NCBI RefSeq assembly: GCF_001921205.1 | Contig: NZ_MSIE01000073.1 | Coordinates: 1 to 47,843, forward strand | Reading direction: 5' to 3' | Source of the DNA: Actinophytocola xanthii | Lineage (GTDB): Bacteria; Actinomycetota; Actinomycetes; Mycobacteriales; Pseudonocardiaceae | Length of the DNA: 47,843 bases | In this document: positions 26,515 through 38,935 of the stretch, one piece after another | Layout: the number at the start of each line of letters is the position of its first letter | Position numbering within the stretch: position 1 is the first letter of the stretch | Made by a program: the position numbers and the translations under genes | Notes under the pieces: model-generated | The model's input: the letters and a program-made list of their open reading frames with translations, nothing else | What the model was told of the DNA's origin: nothing | Databases searched by the model: none

Positions 26515-29103
26515 TCACTCCTCGGCGGGCTCTCCCCCGCCGGCGGTGCCGCCACCGCGGATGACGTACAGGACGCTGTCCAGCTCCTCGGGTTTGATCA
26601 GCACGTCGCGGGCCTTGGAGCCCTCGGACGGGCCGACCACGCCCCGGCTCTCCAGCAGGTCCATCAGCCGGCCCGCCTTGGCGAAGCCCACGCGCAGCTT
26701 GCGCTGCAGCATCGAGGTCGAGCCGAACTGGGAGGTGACGATGAGCTCCGCCGCCTGCAGCAGCAGCTCGAGGTCGTCGCCGATGTCCTCGTCGATCTCG
26801 CGCTTCTCGCCGGCCTTGGCCGCGGTCACCCCCTCGGTGTACTCGGGCTGTGCCTGCTCCTTGACGAACGAGACGATCGCGTTGATCTCCTCGTCGGTGA
26901 TGTACGCGCCCTGGATCCGGACCGGCTTGGACGCGCCCATCGGCAGGTACAGGCCGTCGCCCATGCCGATCAGCTTCTCGGCGCCGGGCTGGTCCAGGAT
27001 CACCCGCGAGTCGGTCAGCGACGAGGTCGCGAACGCGAGGCGGGACGGCACGTTCGTCTTGATCAGGCCGGTCACCACGTCCACCGACGGGCGCTGGGTG
27101 GCGAGGACCAGGTGGATGCCGGCGGCGCGGGCCTTCTGGGTGATCCGGACGATCGCGTCCTCGACGTCGCGGGGCGCGGTCATCATCAGGTCGGCCAGCT
27201 CGTCGACGATCGCGAGGATGTACGGGTAGGGCCGGTACTCCCGCTCGGAGCCGGGCGGCGCGGTGATCTCGCCCGAGCGCACCTTCTTGTTGAAGTCGTC
27301 GATGTGGCGCACCCGGTTGGCCTGCATGTCCTGGTAGCGCTGTTCCATCTCCTCGACCAGCCACGTCAGCGCGGCGGCGGCCTTCTTCGGCTGCGTGATG
27401 ATCGGGGTGATCAGGTGCGGGATCCCCTCGTAGGGGGTCAGCTCGACCATCTTGGGGTCGATGAGCACCATCCGGACCTCGTCCGGGGTCGCGCGGGCGA
27501 GCAGCGACACCAGCATCGAGTTGACGAAGCTCGACTTGCCGGAGCCGGTCGAGCCGGCGCACAGCAGGTGCGGCATCTTCGCCAGGTTCGCGGTGACCAT
27601 GTGGCCCTCGATGTCCTTGCCGAGGCCGATCACCATCGGGTGGTGGTCGTTGACCGCCGTTCCCGAGCGCAGCACGTCGCCGAGGCGCACCATCTCGCGG
27701 TCGGAGTTCGGAACCTCGATGCCGACCGCGGACTTGCCGGGGATCGGGGCGAGCAGCCGGACGTTGTCGGTGGCGACCGCGTAGGCGATGTTCTTGGTCA
27801 GCGCGGTGATTTTCTCGACCTTGACGCCCGGGCCGAGCTCGACCTCGTAGCGGGTCACCGTCGGGCCGCGGGTGAACCCGGTGACCTGGGCGTCGACCGA
27901 GAACTGGTCGAGCACGCCGGTGATCGCCTCGATCATCGCGTCGTTGGCGCGGCTGCGGGCCTTGGGCGGGTCGCCGCCGGCCAGCAGGCCGGGGTCGGGC
28001 AGCCGGTAGTCGCCGTCGACGACCCGGGTGAGCGTGAGCTGGGTCGACTCCTTGGCCGGCGGGTTCTCCTTGACCTGCTCGGCCCGCACGGGCGGCCGCT
28101 TGCGCGGGGGCGGCGGGGGCGGCGGCGCCTCGACCGGCGGCTCCGGCTCCGCCGGCGGTGGCTCCTCGGCCATCGCGGCCTGCCGGCGGCGGGACGGGCG
28201 GCGCAGCTTCGTCTCGGCCGGCGGGACCTCCTCCTCGCCGGGCAGCTCGAGCTCGTCCTCGTAGCCGTCGGCGTAGTCGTCCGGGTAGTCCTCCGGGTCC
28301 ATGCCCAGCTCGCGCAGGCGGGTCGGGATGTCGCGGAAGCGGGTGCCGGTGAACACCAGCACCCCGAAGCCGAGCACGAGCACCAGCAGCGGGATCGCGA
28401 CCCAGGCCGTGACCCCCTTGGCGAGCATCCCGCCGGACAGGTAGCCGACCGCGCCGCCGGCGAACATCCGGCCCTCGTTGTCGTCGGGGGTGTCGCTGAA
28501 CAGGTGCAGGATGCCCAGGAACGCCAGCGAGAACAGCAGCGTGCCGACCACCAGCCGCGGCCGCTTCTCCGGCTGCGGGTCCGAGCGCATCAGCGCGACA
28601 CCGATCACCAGCAGCACCATCGGCAGGGCCATCGCCGCGGCGCCGATCGAGGACCGCACGCCGATCTCCAGCCAGCGTCCCACCGGGCCGCCCGCCTTCC
28701 ACCAGATGCCGGCACCGGCGATCACGCCGACCGCGACCAGCGCGAACGCCAGACCGTCCCGCCGGTGGGCCGGGTCAAGCTCCTTGGTGCGGCCGACGGT
28801 GCGGGCCAGTCCCCCGGCGCCCTTCGCGAGGAGGCTCCAGCTGCCCCGCAGGCCGCGGACCGCGGTACGGCCGACCCCGCCTTTGCGTCGGGCCGGGGGC
28901 CGGCGGCTGGTCGAGGTCCGGGACCTGCCCGACGACGAGCGGGTCGAACCCCGGGTCGAACCCCGGCCGGAGCCACCGCTCGAGGAGCGCGTGTTGGTGC
29001 GGGTGGACGAGCGGCTCGAGGAGGACCGGGTGCGGCCGCCACCTCCGCGGCCACCGCCACCGGCGCCCTTGGAGGACCTCGAGGCTGCTGTCCGGTTCGC
29101 CAT
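26515..29103 (-). CDS. ftsK: DNA translocase FtsK
   Basis: 862 residues from ATG 29103 (GTG 29112 is inside the -10 box). A Ser/Arg/Gly-rich low-complexity head precedes four membrane helices (about 80-250), then an acidic/proline linker. The motor has Walker A AGSTGSGKSSF (about 515), RVVLID-like Walker B (MVLIDPKMVELTPY), and DPxxR-type helices. The C-terminus GVVGPSEGSKARDVLI is the gamma domain that reads KOPS-like sites. It pumps DNA at the septum. The GTG- and GGC-rich coding gives a long antisense open frame, ignored here. Confidence 0.95.
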   Translation of the reverse strand: MANRTAASRSSKGAGGGGRGGGGRTRSSSSRSSTRTNTRSSSGGSGRGSTRGSTRSSSGRSRTSTSRRPPARRKGGVGRTAVRGLRGSWSLLAKGAGGLARTVGRTKELDPAHRRDGLAFALVAVGVIAGAGIWWKAGGPVGRWLEIGVRSSIGAAAMALPMVLLVIGVALMRSDPQPEKRPRLVVGTLLFSLAFLGILHLFSDTPDDNEGRMFAGGAVGYLSGGMLAKGVTAWVAIPLLVLVLGFGVLVFTGTRFRDIPTRLRELGMDPEDYPDDYADGYEDELELPGEEEVPPAETKLRRPSRRRQAAMAEEPPPAEPEPPVEAPPPPPPPRKRPPVRAEQVKENPPAKESTQLTLTRVVDGDYRLPDPGLLAGGDPPKARSRANDAMIEAITGVLDQFSVDAQVTGFTRGPTVTRYEVELGPGVKVEKITALTKNIAYAVATDNVRLLAPIPGKSAVGIEVPNSDREMVRLGDVLRSGTAVNDHHPMVIGLGKDIEGHMVTANLAKMPHLLCAGSTGSGKSSFVNSMLVSLLARATPDEVRMVLIDPKMVELTPYEGIPHLITPIITQPKKAAAALTWLVEEMEQRYQDMQANRVRHIDDFNKKVRSGEITAPPGSEREYRPYPYILAIVDELADLMMTAPRDVEDAIVRITQKARAAGIHLVLATQRPSVDVVTGLIKTNVPSRLAFATSSLTDSRVILDQPGAEKLIGMGDGLYLPMGASKPVRIQGAYITDEEINAIVSFVKEQAQPEYTEGVTAAKAGEKREIDEDIGDDLELLLQAAELIVTSQFGSTSMLQRKLRVGFAKAGRLMDLLESRGVVGPSEGSKARDVLIKPEELDSVLYVIRGGGTAGGGEPAEE

Positions 29104-29110
29104 GGTCCCC

Positions 29111-29116
29111 ACGGTA
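29111..29116 (-). promoter_or_regulatory. Leaderless -10 box (TACCGT) of ftsK
   Basis: TACCGT lies 7 nt before ATG 29103 on the minus strand; it argues against the GTG at 29112. Confidence 0.5.
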
Positions 29117-29227
29117 GTCGGCTTGCACCACAGGAGTCACTTCTGCCACACGGGCATCTTCGAGCAGGAGATCCGGCTCGCCGGACCACCGCGCCGGCGG
29201 CGGACCGGCCCGTGCGATGCTCCGCCC

Positions 29228-30088
29228 ATGGTCGCCCTGTTCCGCCGCCCAGCCGAGCCGACACGCCGTAGCGACGAGAGGCCGCAGGTCTCACCGCTGT
29301 GGCGGGCCCTGACCCAGTTCGACCGCGGCCTGGTCCGCCTGGTGGGCCGCCTGGAGATCACCGGGACGATCCCCGAGGAACTGCGCGGCCGCCCCGGGCT
29401 GATCGCGGCCAACCACATCGGCGTGTTCGACGCGTTCGTGCTGACCGCGGCATTGCGCAAGGCGGGGGTGGACCCGCGGTTCCTGCTGGCCGGCGGGCTG
29501 CTCGACGCGCCGGTGGTCGGCTGGATCCTGCGCCAGGGCGGGCCGGTCCGGGTGGACCGGGGCAGGAGCACCGTCGTGGAGGCGGTCGCCCGGACGATCG
29601 AGGCGCTGCGATCGGCGTCCGGACCCGTGCTCGTCTACCCCGAGGGGCGGATCAGCCGGGAGCCCGGGCTGTGGCCCGAGCGCGGCAAGACCGGGGTGGC
29701 CCGGATCGCGCTGGCCGCGAACGTACCGGTGATGACGATCAGCCAGTGGGGTGCGCACGAGGCCGTGTACTGGGGTACCGAGCGGGTCGAGGGGTGGCGC
29801 GACCTCGTGCCGGTGGTGACCTCGGGGCTGCGCGCGCTCCGGGCCAGGCCGGTGTTCCGCGTCCACTTCGGCCGGGTGGTGGACCTGTCGGACCTGTCCG
29901 CGAGGCGGCCGGGCGACGCGGTGCGCGCGCACCGCCGGATCATGGAGGCCATCACCGCCGACCTGGTGCCGCTGCGCCCCGACGAGCCCGACACCCCCCG
30001 CTTCCACGACCCCACCCGCCCGACCGACAGCACCAGCCCGTGGCGGCCGCGCACCGGGCCTGCCGACCCGCCGCCGGTCACGTCCTGA
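29228..30088 (+). CDS. 1-acyl-sn-glycerol-3-phosphate acyltransferase (PlsC family)
   Basis: 286 residues from ATG 29228. Motif I is NHIGVFDA (NHx4D), motif III is VYPEGRIS, and motif II/IV residues are near PVRVDRGRST. It transfers acyl groups to lysophosphatidic acid or a related lysolipid. No membrane anchor is obvious at the N-terminus. The 3' end overlaps the convergent Lrp gene by 11 bp. The proline-rich C-terminus (about 260-286) looks disordered. Confidence 0.87.
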   Translation: MVALFRRPAEPTRRSDERPQVSPLWRALTQFDRGLVRLVGRLEITGTIPEELRGRPGLIAANHIGVFDAFVLTAALRKAGVDPRFLLAGGLLDAPVVGWILRQGGPVRVDRGRSTVVEAVARTIEALRSASGPVLVYPEGRISREPGLWPERGKTGVARIALAANVPVMTISQWGAHEAVYWGTERVEGWRDLVPVVTSGLRALRARPVFRVHFGRVVDLSDLSARRPGDAVRAHRRIMEAITADLVPLRPDEPDTPRFHDPTRPTDSTSPWRPRTGPADPPPVTS

Positions 30089-30569
30089 GCGCCCCGGTCG
30101 GGATCGTCGAGCCGATGCGGATGGGGTCGAGCACGAACAGCGTCGTGTACTTGCGCACGTTCGGCGCGTCCATCAGCAGGCGCGTGGAGATCTCGCCGTG
30201 GTGGGCCATGCCCGAGGCGGCGAGCACGACGACGTAGTCCCACTCGCCGTAGACCGCGTACACCTGCTGCACCTCGGGTGCGGCCAGCAGCCGGCGGTGG
30301 AACGCCTCGTGCAGCCGGCGGGACTCGCGCTCGACCGAGACCAGGCAGACGGCGAGCACGAGGTCGGGGCTGAACGTCGGGTCCAGTACGGCGGCGGTCC
30401 TGGCCAGCAGACCCGAGCTCCGGTAGCGCTCGACCCGCCGCTGGACCGCGCTCGGGGACAGGCCGACGATCTCGCCGAGCTCACGCAGGGTGCGCCCGGC
30501 GTCGTCCTGCAGCTCGTCGAGCAGGCGGTGGTCGGTGTCATCGAGAACCAGCTCGGTCTTCTTCGGCAC
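30078..30569 (-). CDS. Lrp/AsnC family regulator
   Basis: 163 residues from GTG 30569; the TTG at 30587 lies within the promoter region. The N-terminal HTH is LDDTDHRLLDELQDDAGRTLRELGEIVGLSPSAVQRRVERY in order, and the C-terminal RAM domain includes VYAVYGEWDYVVVL and a ligand-binding loop. It is divergent from an EamA permease, a frequent pairing in which the regulator senses an amino acid and controls its exporter. The candidate operator lies directly upstream. Confidence 0.88.
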   Translation of the reverse strand: MPKKTELVLDDTDHRLLDELQDDAGRTLRELGEIVGLSPSAVQRRVERYRSSGLLARTAAVLDPTFSPDLVLAVCLVSVERESRRLHEAFHRRLLAAPEVQQVYAVYGEWDYVVVLAASGMAHHGEISTRLLMDAPNVRKYTTLFVLDPIRIGSTIPTGALRT

Positions 30570-30582
30570 GCAAAAATATTGC
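30570..30582 (-). promoter_or_regulatory. Candidate Lrp-type operator
   Basis: Plus-strand GCAA-AAATA-TTGC directly before the lrp start, AT-rich as Lrp sites usually are. The divergent EamA gene starts 91 bp further on. Confidence 0.4.
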
Positions 30583-30673
30583 GCCAATCTGGGAAAGATT
30601 TCAAGCGCGGCCTGCGGCCCCTGACATAGCCTTCCGCTGGAGTAGTTACTGGAAGAGAGGGGTATCCGCCCAC

Positions 30674-31678
30674 ATGACCGCGACTGGAGCAGCCGAACCG
30701 GACCTGCACGTTACTACCGACTCTCAAACGCTGGTTAGGCGCAGGGGGACCGTTCTCATCGTGCTGGCCTCGTGCTGCTTCGGCACCTCGGGCGTGCTCG
30801 CCAAGCCGGTGATGGACGCCGGCCTGAGCCCCCAACAGGTGGCCGGCGTCCGCATCGGTCTGGCCGCGCTCGTGCTGCTCGTCGTCGTCGGGCTCACGCG
30901 GCCGTCGCTGTTGCGGGTACGCCGGACCGACCTGCGGCTGCTGGCCGGCTACGGGCTGGTCGGGGTGGCCGCCGTGCAGCTGCTCTACTTCGCGGCGGTG
31001 TCGCGGATCCCGATCGGCATCGCGATGCTGCTGGAGTTCACCTCGCCGATCCTGGTGGCGCTGTGGGTGCGGTTCGTCCGCCGTACGGTCCTGCCGGCCC
31101 GGATGTGGATCGGCACGGTGCTCGCGCTGACCGGGCTCGCGATGGTCGCGCAGGTCTGGCAGGGACTGCGGCTGGACACCCTCGGCCTGCTCGCCGGGGT
31201 GGGTGCCGCCCTCTGCGCCGCCGCGTACTTCCTGCTCGGCGAGCACGGGATGACCACGCTGAACCCGCTCGGCATGGTCACCTGGGGCATGGTCGTCGGC
31301 GCGGTGGCGATGGCGGTCATCGCCCCGCCGTGGGCACTGCCGGGTGACCGGCTGGCCGCGGAGGTGGGGCTCGGCGGCTGGCGGTTGCCGGCGTGGGTGC
31401 TGCTGGTGGCCTGCGCCGTCGTCAGCACGGCACTGGCCTACCTGTTCTCGATCAGCTCGCTGGCGCACCTGCCGGCGAACGTGGCCAGCGTGCTCGCCCT
31501 GGTCGAGCCGGTCGTCGCGACCTCGCTGGCGTGGCTGCTGCTGGACCAGAAGCTCACCCTCGTCCAGGTGGCGGGCGCCGTCGTCCTGCTCGGCGGCGCG
31601 ACGATCGTCCAGCTCGCCTCCGCCCGGGTGCCCCCGGCCGAGACCCGGCTCGAGACCGGGGAGCACCCGGGCGACTGA
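30674..31678 (+). CDS. EamA/DMT family transporter
   Basis: 334 residues with ten predicted membrane helices in two EamA repeats. A hydrophilic N-terminus precedes VLIVLASCCFGTSGVLAKP, the usual start of the first repeat; the second repeat starts near LLAGVGAALCAAAYFLLGE. AGAGGGG precedes ATG 30674 by about 11 nt. The family exports amino acids or metabolites. Substrate is likely an amino acid, inferred from the Lrp neighbour. Confidence 0.87.
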   Translation: MTATGAAEPDLHVTTDSQTLVRRRGTVLIVLASCCFGTSGVLAKPVMDAGLSPQQVAGVRIGLAALVLLVVVGLTRPSLLRVRRTDLRLLAGYGLVGVAAVQLLYFAAVSRIPIGIAMLLEFTSPILVALWVRFVRRTVLPARMWIGTVLALTGLAMVAQVWQGLRLDTLGLLAGVGAALCAAAYFLLGEHGMTTLNPLGMVTWGMVVGAVAMAVIAPPWALPGDRLAAEVGLGGWRLPAWVLLVACAVVSTALAYLFSISSLAHLPANVASVLALVEPVVATSLAWLLLDQKLTLVQVAGAVVLLGGATIVQLASARVPPAETRLETGEHPGD

Positions 31679-31698
31679 GGCGGTCGGTCAGCCGGCGG

Positions 31699-35040
<3,342 letters not shown>

Positions 35041-35047
35041 GCGGGAA

Positions 35048-35053
35048 AGCCTA
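35048..35053 (-). promoter_or_regulatory. Leaderless -10 box (TAGGCT) of the TIGR03085 gene
   Basis: TAGGCT on the minus strand is 7 nt before ATG 35040; the same hexamer and spacing occur at thyX. Confidence 0.5.
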
Positions 35054-35065
35054 CCCGCGAGTCGA

Positions 35066-36553
35066 TCACTCCTGGCCCAGCTGCGGTTCGTCCAGCTGGC
35101 TCCCGTCGCGGCTGTTGACCACGCACCAGATGGCGCGGTCCCCGCCGTTCTCGCTGTCGTCGTCGACCTGGTCGTCCCAGGAGCCCTTCGTGGGCACGAG
35201 CGTGACGTAGGTCAGCGTCCGCTCCTTGTCCGAGGCGGTGACCTCACTGGCGAACAGCATCGCGCAGGTCGCCTCGGCGAAGCGCCGCAGCAGCTCCCCG
35301 CTGGGGTACTCGAGCTCGAGGTTGGCGAACGGGTCGAGCTCCACGGCCTCGAACTCGTGCGGCCCGGCGCAGTCGGTGGACGCGCTCGACGGGTAGCGGC
35401 TCCCGGCCCGCAGCGGAGCCGCCGAGCACCCGTAGTCACCGATCGCGAACTCCTCGACCTCGCCCTCGCGCCCGTAGGTCATCGTCGCCCCCTTGGCCGG
35501 ATCGGCGGGCTCCTCGTCGGCCAGCACCGCCCGGCCGCCGAACCAGCCGCCGGCCAGCCCGGCGACGAGCACTGCCACGAAGGCCGCGGCCAGCCAGCGG
35601 CGACGGTTCGGCGCCGGAGGGCTCGGGACGGTCGTGAACCGGGTGGCCCCGGGCCCGGCGTAGGCCATCGTCGCCGGGCCGGCCCCGGGCGTGCCGCCGG
35701 GCGGGGTGGCGGTGGTCTGGGCGAGCAGCGCCCGGACCTGGGCGGCGGTCGGCCGTGCGGCGGGGACGGGGTTGAGCAGCCCCATGATCGCCGAGGCGAG
35801 CGGCCCCTGGCAGCGGGTCAGGTACGGCACCTCGTTGAGGATGGCGTGCATGGTCGCCGCGGTGGACGCGCGCTCGAACGGCGACCGCCCCTCCACGGCG
35901 AAGAACAGCACGGCCGCCAGAGCCCACAGGTCCGACCCGGCGTCGGCCTCGGCCCCGCGGATCCGCTCCGGGGCGATGTAGGTCGGCGAGCCGACCAGCA
36001 CACCGCTGGTGGTCAGCCGGGGGTCGTCCGCGGCCTGCGCGATGCCGAAGTCGGCGAGCTTCACCCGACCGTTCGGCAACGCCATGATGTTGCTCGGCTT
36101 CACGTCCCGGTGGACGATCCCCGCGGCGTGGGCGCTCTCCAGCGCCGAGAGCAGCTGCTCGGCCAGCCGGACCACGGCGTCCTGGGGCAGCGGGCCCTGT
36201 CGGGCCACCACGTCGGCGAGGTTCGGAGCCGAGATCAGCTCCATGACGATGAACGTGGTGCCGCCCTCCTGGACGACGTCGTACACCGTCACCACCGCCG
36301 GGTCGTTCAGCCGCCCGGCCGCCCGCGCCTCCCGCAGCACGCGCTCCTCGAGCACCCGCCGCTCCTCGGCGGACACCCCGTCGGGTAGGTGCAGCTCCTT
36401 GATCGCCACCCGCCGCCCGATCGTGCGGTCCTCGGCGAGCCACACCACGCCCATCCCGCCGCGACCGATCTCCTGCAGGACGAGGTAGCGCCCGGCGATC
36501 ACGCGCTGCTGCTCCGGCGAGCGCCGCACCGTCTGTTCTGGCTGGTGGGTCAC
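35066..36553 (-). CDS. Transmembrane Ser/Thr protein kinase
   Basis: 495 residues from GTG 36553. Kinase: GRGGMGVVWLA (30-40), catalytic VHRDVKPSN (HRD 148-150), LADFG (167-170), and APE near 190. A juxtamembrane proline-rich linker, one membrane helix (about 315-337) and an extracytoplasmic domain follow. The latter has CSAAPL, TDCAGPHEFEAVE and a distal WCVVNS, resembling the septum-formation (PF13845) Cys-His-Glu pattern. The start is supported by TAGCAT 7 nt upstream. It is divergent from the DinB2-type polymerase. Confidence 0.9.
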   Translation of the reverse strand: MTHQPEQTVRRSPEQQRVIAGRYLVLQEIGRGGMGVVWLAEDRTIGRRVAIKELHLPDGVSAEERRVLEERVLREARAAGRLNDPAVVTVYDVVQEGGTTFIVMELISAPNLADVVARQGPLPQDAVVRLAEQLLSALESAHAAGIVHRDVKPSNIMALPNGRVKLADFGIAQAADDPRLTTSGVLVGSPTYIAPERIRGAEADAGSDLWALAAVLFFAVEGRSPFERASTAATMHAILNEVPYLTRCQGPLASAIMGLLNPVPAARPTAAQVRALLAQTTATPPGGTPGAGPATMAYAGPGATRFTTVPSPPAPNRRRWLAAAFVAVLVAGLAGGWFGGRAVLADEEPADPAKGATMTYGREGEVEEFAIGDYGCSAAPLRAGSRYPSSASTDCAGPHEFEAVELDPFANLELEYPSGELLRRFAEATCAMLFASEVTASDKERTLTYVTLVPTKGSWDDQVDDDSENGGDRAIWCVVNSRDGSQLDEPQLGQE

Positions 36554-36560
36554 CCGCAGG

Positions 36561-36566
36561 ATGCTA
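36561..36566 (-). promoter_or_regulatory. Leaderless -10 box (TAGCAT) of the Ser/Thr kinase
   Basis: TAGCAT on the minus strand is 7 nt before GTG 36553. Confidence 0.5.
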
Positions 36567-36586
36567 CTGCGCGCCACACTGGCGTC

Positions 36587-37651
36587 ATGCCGACCTGGAT
36601 CCTCCACGTCGATCTCGACCAGTTCATCGCCGCGGTCGAGGTGCTGCGCCGGCCGGAGCTGCGGGGGCTGCCGGTCGTGGTCGGCGGCACCGGTGACCCC
36701 ACCCGGCGCGGGGTGGTGGCCACCGCCTCCTACGAGGCCCGGGCGTTCGGGGTGGGCTCGGGCATGCCGCTGCGGGTGGCGGCGCGCCGGTGCCCGGAGG
36801 CGGTGTTCCTGCCGCACGACCCGCCCGCCTACGAGGCGGCGTCGGCCGAGGTGATGGCGGCCCTGCGCACGTTCGACGCCGTGGTGGAGGTGCTGGGCTG
36901 GGACGAGGCCTTCCTCGGTCTCACCACCGAGGACCCGGAGGGCACGGCCGAGGACGTCCGGCGGACCGTGCTCGAGCGCACCCGGCTGTCCTGCTCGGTC
37001 GGCATCGGGGACAACACGCTGCGCGCCAAGCTCGCCACCGGCTTCGCCAAGCCGGCCGGGATCTTCAGGCTGACCAGGGACAACTGGTTCGAGGTGATGG
37101 GTGAGCTGCCGACCGGGGCGCTGTGGGGCATCGGTCGCAGGACCGCGGCCAAGCTCACCGAGCTGGGGTTCACGACCGTGCGCGAGCTGGCCGGGGCCGA
37201 CCCGGCGGTCCTCGCCGACCGGCTCGGCCCGAGGATGGGCCCCTGGTATCGGACCCTGGCGCTGGGCGCCGGTGGTACCGAGCTCAGCCCGACCCCGCAC
37301 CGGGCACGCTCACGCAGTCGGGAGACCACCTTCCAGGAGGATCTGACCTCACCGGCGGAGATCCGCGCCGCGGTCGCCGGCCTCGCCAGGCGGGTCGCCG
37401 AGGACGTGGTCGCGGAGGGCCGGCCGGCCGCGCGGGTGGCGGTGAAGGTCCGGTTCGCCCCGTTCTTCACCCACACCCGCAGCGCCACGCTGCCCAGCCC
37501 GACCAGCGACGCCGACGAGCTGGAGCGGGCCGCGCTGGAGGTGCTGGCCTGGTTCGGCGAGGGCACCGGAGCCGACCGCGCGGTCCGCCTGCTCGGCGTG
37601 CGTGCGGAGTTCGCACCGGACGCGGACGCGGTGACCGCGGCGGAGTCGTAG
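36587..37651 (+). CDS. DinB2-type Y-family polymerase lacking an aromatic steric gate
   Basis: 354 residues from ATG 36587. Catalytic residues are in HVDLDQFIAAVE (Asp9, Asp11) and LGWDEAFLGL. The position after Phe13, an aromatic steric gate in ordinary DinB (Tyr39 in the paralogue at 12030), is Ile14. Mycobacterium smegmatis DinB2 has Leu14 there and readily incorporates ribonucleotides. VGIGDNTLRAKLATGFAKPAGI and ALWGIGRRTAAKL complete the palm and thumb. The C-terminus has no clamp-binding motif. I infer a ribonucleotide-tolerant repair polymerase; activity is untested. Confidence 0.9.
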   Translation: MPTWILHVDLDQFIAAVEVLRRPELRGLPVVVGGTGDPTRRGVVATASYEARAFGVGSGMPLRVAARRCPEAVFLPHDPPAYEAASAEVMAALRTFDAVVEVLGWDEAFLGLTTEDPEGTAEDVRRTVLERTRLSCSVGIGDNTLRAKLATGFAKPAGIFRLTRDNWFEVMGELPTGALWGIGRRTAAKLTELGFTTVRELAGADPAVLADRLGPRMGPWYRTLALGAGGTELSPTPHRARSRSRETTFQEDLTSPAEIRAAVAGLARRVAEDVVAEGRPAARVAVKVRFAPFFTHTRSATLPSPTSDADELERAALEVLAWFGEGTGADRAVRLLGVRAEFAPDADAVTAAES

Positions 37652-37671
37652 TTCGGGCGGGACGGCGACCG

Positions 37672-37693
37672 GGCCCCGCCAGACCGGCGGGCC
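37672..37693. terminator. Weak hairpin between convergent genes
   Basis: GGCCCCGCC (37672-37680) pairs with GGCGGGCC (37686-37693) with one bulged C and a 5-nt loop. There is no T-run. It lies between the stops at 37651 and 37707. Confidence 0.3.
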
Positions 37694-37706
37694 GCGAATG
37701 GGGCGC

Positions 37707-38102
37707 CTACAGAGGGGCGACCTCGTGGCCGGCCTCACGCAGTGCCTTGACCGCGCGTTCCAGGTCGGTCGCCTTCACCAGGACGTGGTCGGTGTCGTAG
37801 GTGGACACGGCGAACAGGCTCACCCCCGCCGCCGCCAGCTCGCCGGCGAGGGCGGCCATGATGCCGGTCAGCGTGAAGTCCAACGGGCCGCGCACCGACA
37901 GCACGCGCCAGCCGTCCTCCCGGGTCTCGGCGGCTGGCGCGTTCCTGGTCGGGCAGACCACGGTCACCCCGTCCGCCGCGCTCACCACCGACACCAGCGC
38001 GCCCGCGCCGAGGCCGAACAGCTCGGGCGGCGGCGGCTGTCCCTCGGCCAGCCGGAGAACGGTGTGCTCGGCCGGGGCGACCTCGATCACCAGGCGACGC
38101 AC
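37707..38102 (-). CDS. ACT domain-containing protein
   Basis: 131 residues with two ACT-like halves; the second (WRVLSVRGPLDFTLTGIMAALAGELAAAGVSLFAVSTYDTDHVLV in segments) is the clearest. Such proteins bind amino acids and are related to the CASTOR/aspartokinase ACT modules. It starts 4 bp after the thyX stop, so it is the second gene of that unit. No catalytic domain is present, so a regulatory or sensor role is inferred. Confidence 0.8.
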   Translation of the reverse strand: MRRLVIEVAPAEHTVLRLAEGQPPPPELFGLGAGALVSVVSAADGVTVVCPTRNAPAAETREDGWRVLSVRGPLDFTLTGIMAALAGELAAAGVSLFAVSTYDTDHVLVKATDLERAVKALREAGHEVAPL

Positions 38103-38106
38103 CGGC

Positions 38107-38859
38107 TCAGCCCTCGGTCACGAACGGGCTGGACGCGACCTCGGTGCCGTCGGCCAGCGTGCCGATGACGAAGTCGTCGAACACGTTCGGCGCCGCCTTC
38201 TGCAGCTGGCGCAGGCACTCCACGGCCAGCTCCCGGATCTCCACGTCCGCGTGCTCGCTCGCGCGCATGGCCACGAAGTGGCGCCAGGCGCGGTAGTTGC
38301 CGGTGACCACGATCCGGGTCTCGGTCGCGTTGGGCAGCACGGCACGGGCGGCCTGGCGCGCCTGCTTGCGGCGCAGCGTCGCGTTCGGCACGTCGGCGAA
38401 CCGCTTCTCCAGCCCCGCGAGCAGCTCGGTGTAGGCGGCGACGCTGGCCTCGGTCGCCGCCAGGAACTTCGCGTGCAGCTCCGGGTCGGCCGCGATCACC
38501 TCCGGCTCGACCATCGCCGCGTCGCGCTCGGGGACGTAGCGCTGGGAGAGCTGCGAGTAGGAGAAGTGCCGGTGGCGGATCAGCTCGTGGGTCAGCGAGC
38601 GGGAGATCCCGGAGACGTAGAAGCTGACCGAGCCGTGCTCGAGCACCGACAGGTGCCCCACCTCGAGGATGTGCCGCAGGTACCCGGCGTTGGTCGCCGT
38701 GGCCGGGTTCGGCTTCTTCCACGACTGGTAGCAGGCCCGGCCGGCGAACTCGGCGAGCGCCTCGCCGCCCTCGGCGTCGGTGGACCACGGCACGTCGGCC
38801 GGCGGGAAGAACTCGGTCTTCGCGATGAGCTGCACCTTGGGCGAGACGGTCTCGGTCAT
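38107..38859 (-). CDS. thyX: FAD-dependent thymidylate synthase
   Basis: 250 residues from ATG 38859; an upstream in-frame ATG at 38880 lies before the -10 box. The diagnostic ThyX motif [14 protein letters not shown] spans residues 95-108. [12 protein letters not shown] and other FAD/dUMP residues are present. It makes dTMP using methylenetetrahydrofolate and NAD(P)H. A TAGGCT box precedes the start by 7 nt. The region just upstream carries binding-site-like repeats shared with the ribbon-helix-helix gene. Confidence 0.96.
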   Translation of the reverse strand: MTETVSPKVQLIAKTEFFPPADVPWSTDAEGGEALAEFAGRACYQSWKKPNPATATNAGYLRHILEVGHLSVLEHGSVSFYVSGISRSLTHELIRHRHFSYSQLSQRYVPERDAAMVEPEVIAADPELHAKFLAATEASVAAYTELLAGLEKRFADVPNATLRRKQARQAARAVLPNATETRIVVTGNYRAWRHFVAMRASEHADVEIRELAVECLRQLQKAAPNVFDDFVIGTLADGTEVASSPFVTEG

Positions 38860-38866
38860 GGCACGC

Positions 38867-38872
38867 AGCCTA
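38867..38872 (-). promoter_or_regulatory. Leaderless -10 box (TAGGCT) of thyX
   Basis: TAGGCT on the minus strand is 7 nt before ATG 38859. The GTGACATCA element at 38884-38892 falls between this box and the expected -35. Confidence 0.55.
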
Positions 38873-38891
38873 AACCGCATCCCGTGACATC

Positions 38892-38919
38892 ATTGCTGGT
38901 GTCTGATTGCTGGTGTCTG
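38892..38919 (+). repeat. 14-bp tandem direct repeat
   Basis: ATTGCTGGTGTCTG occurs twice in immediate succession at 38892-38905 and 38906-38919. It lies between the GTGACATCA site on the thyX side and the operator of the ribbon-helix-helix gene. Confidence 0.75.
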
Positions 38920-38935
38920 ATGACGTCTCCGTCGC

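Noticed and set aside
26438-28702. Long open frame continuing the lipase frame upstream through ftsK (about 755 further codons)
   Set aside because: It lies wholly within ftsK on the same strand in another frame, has Arg/Gly/Ala-biased composition without motifs, and the lipase has a clear signal peptide and ribosome-binding site at 26437.
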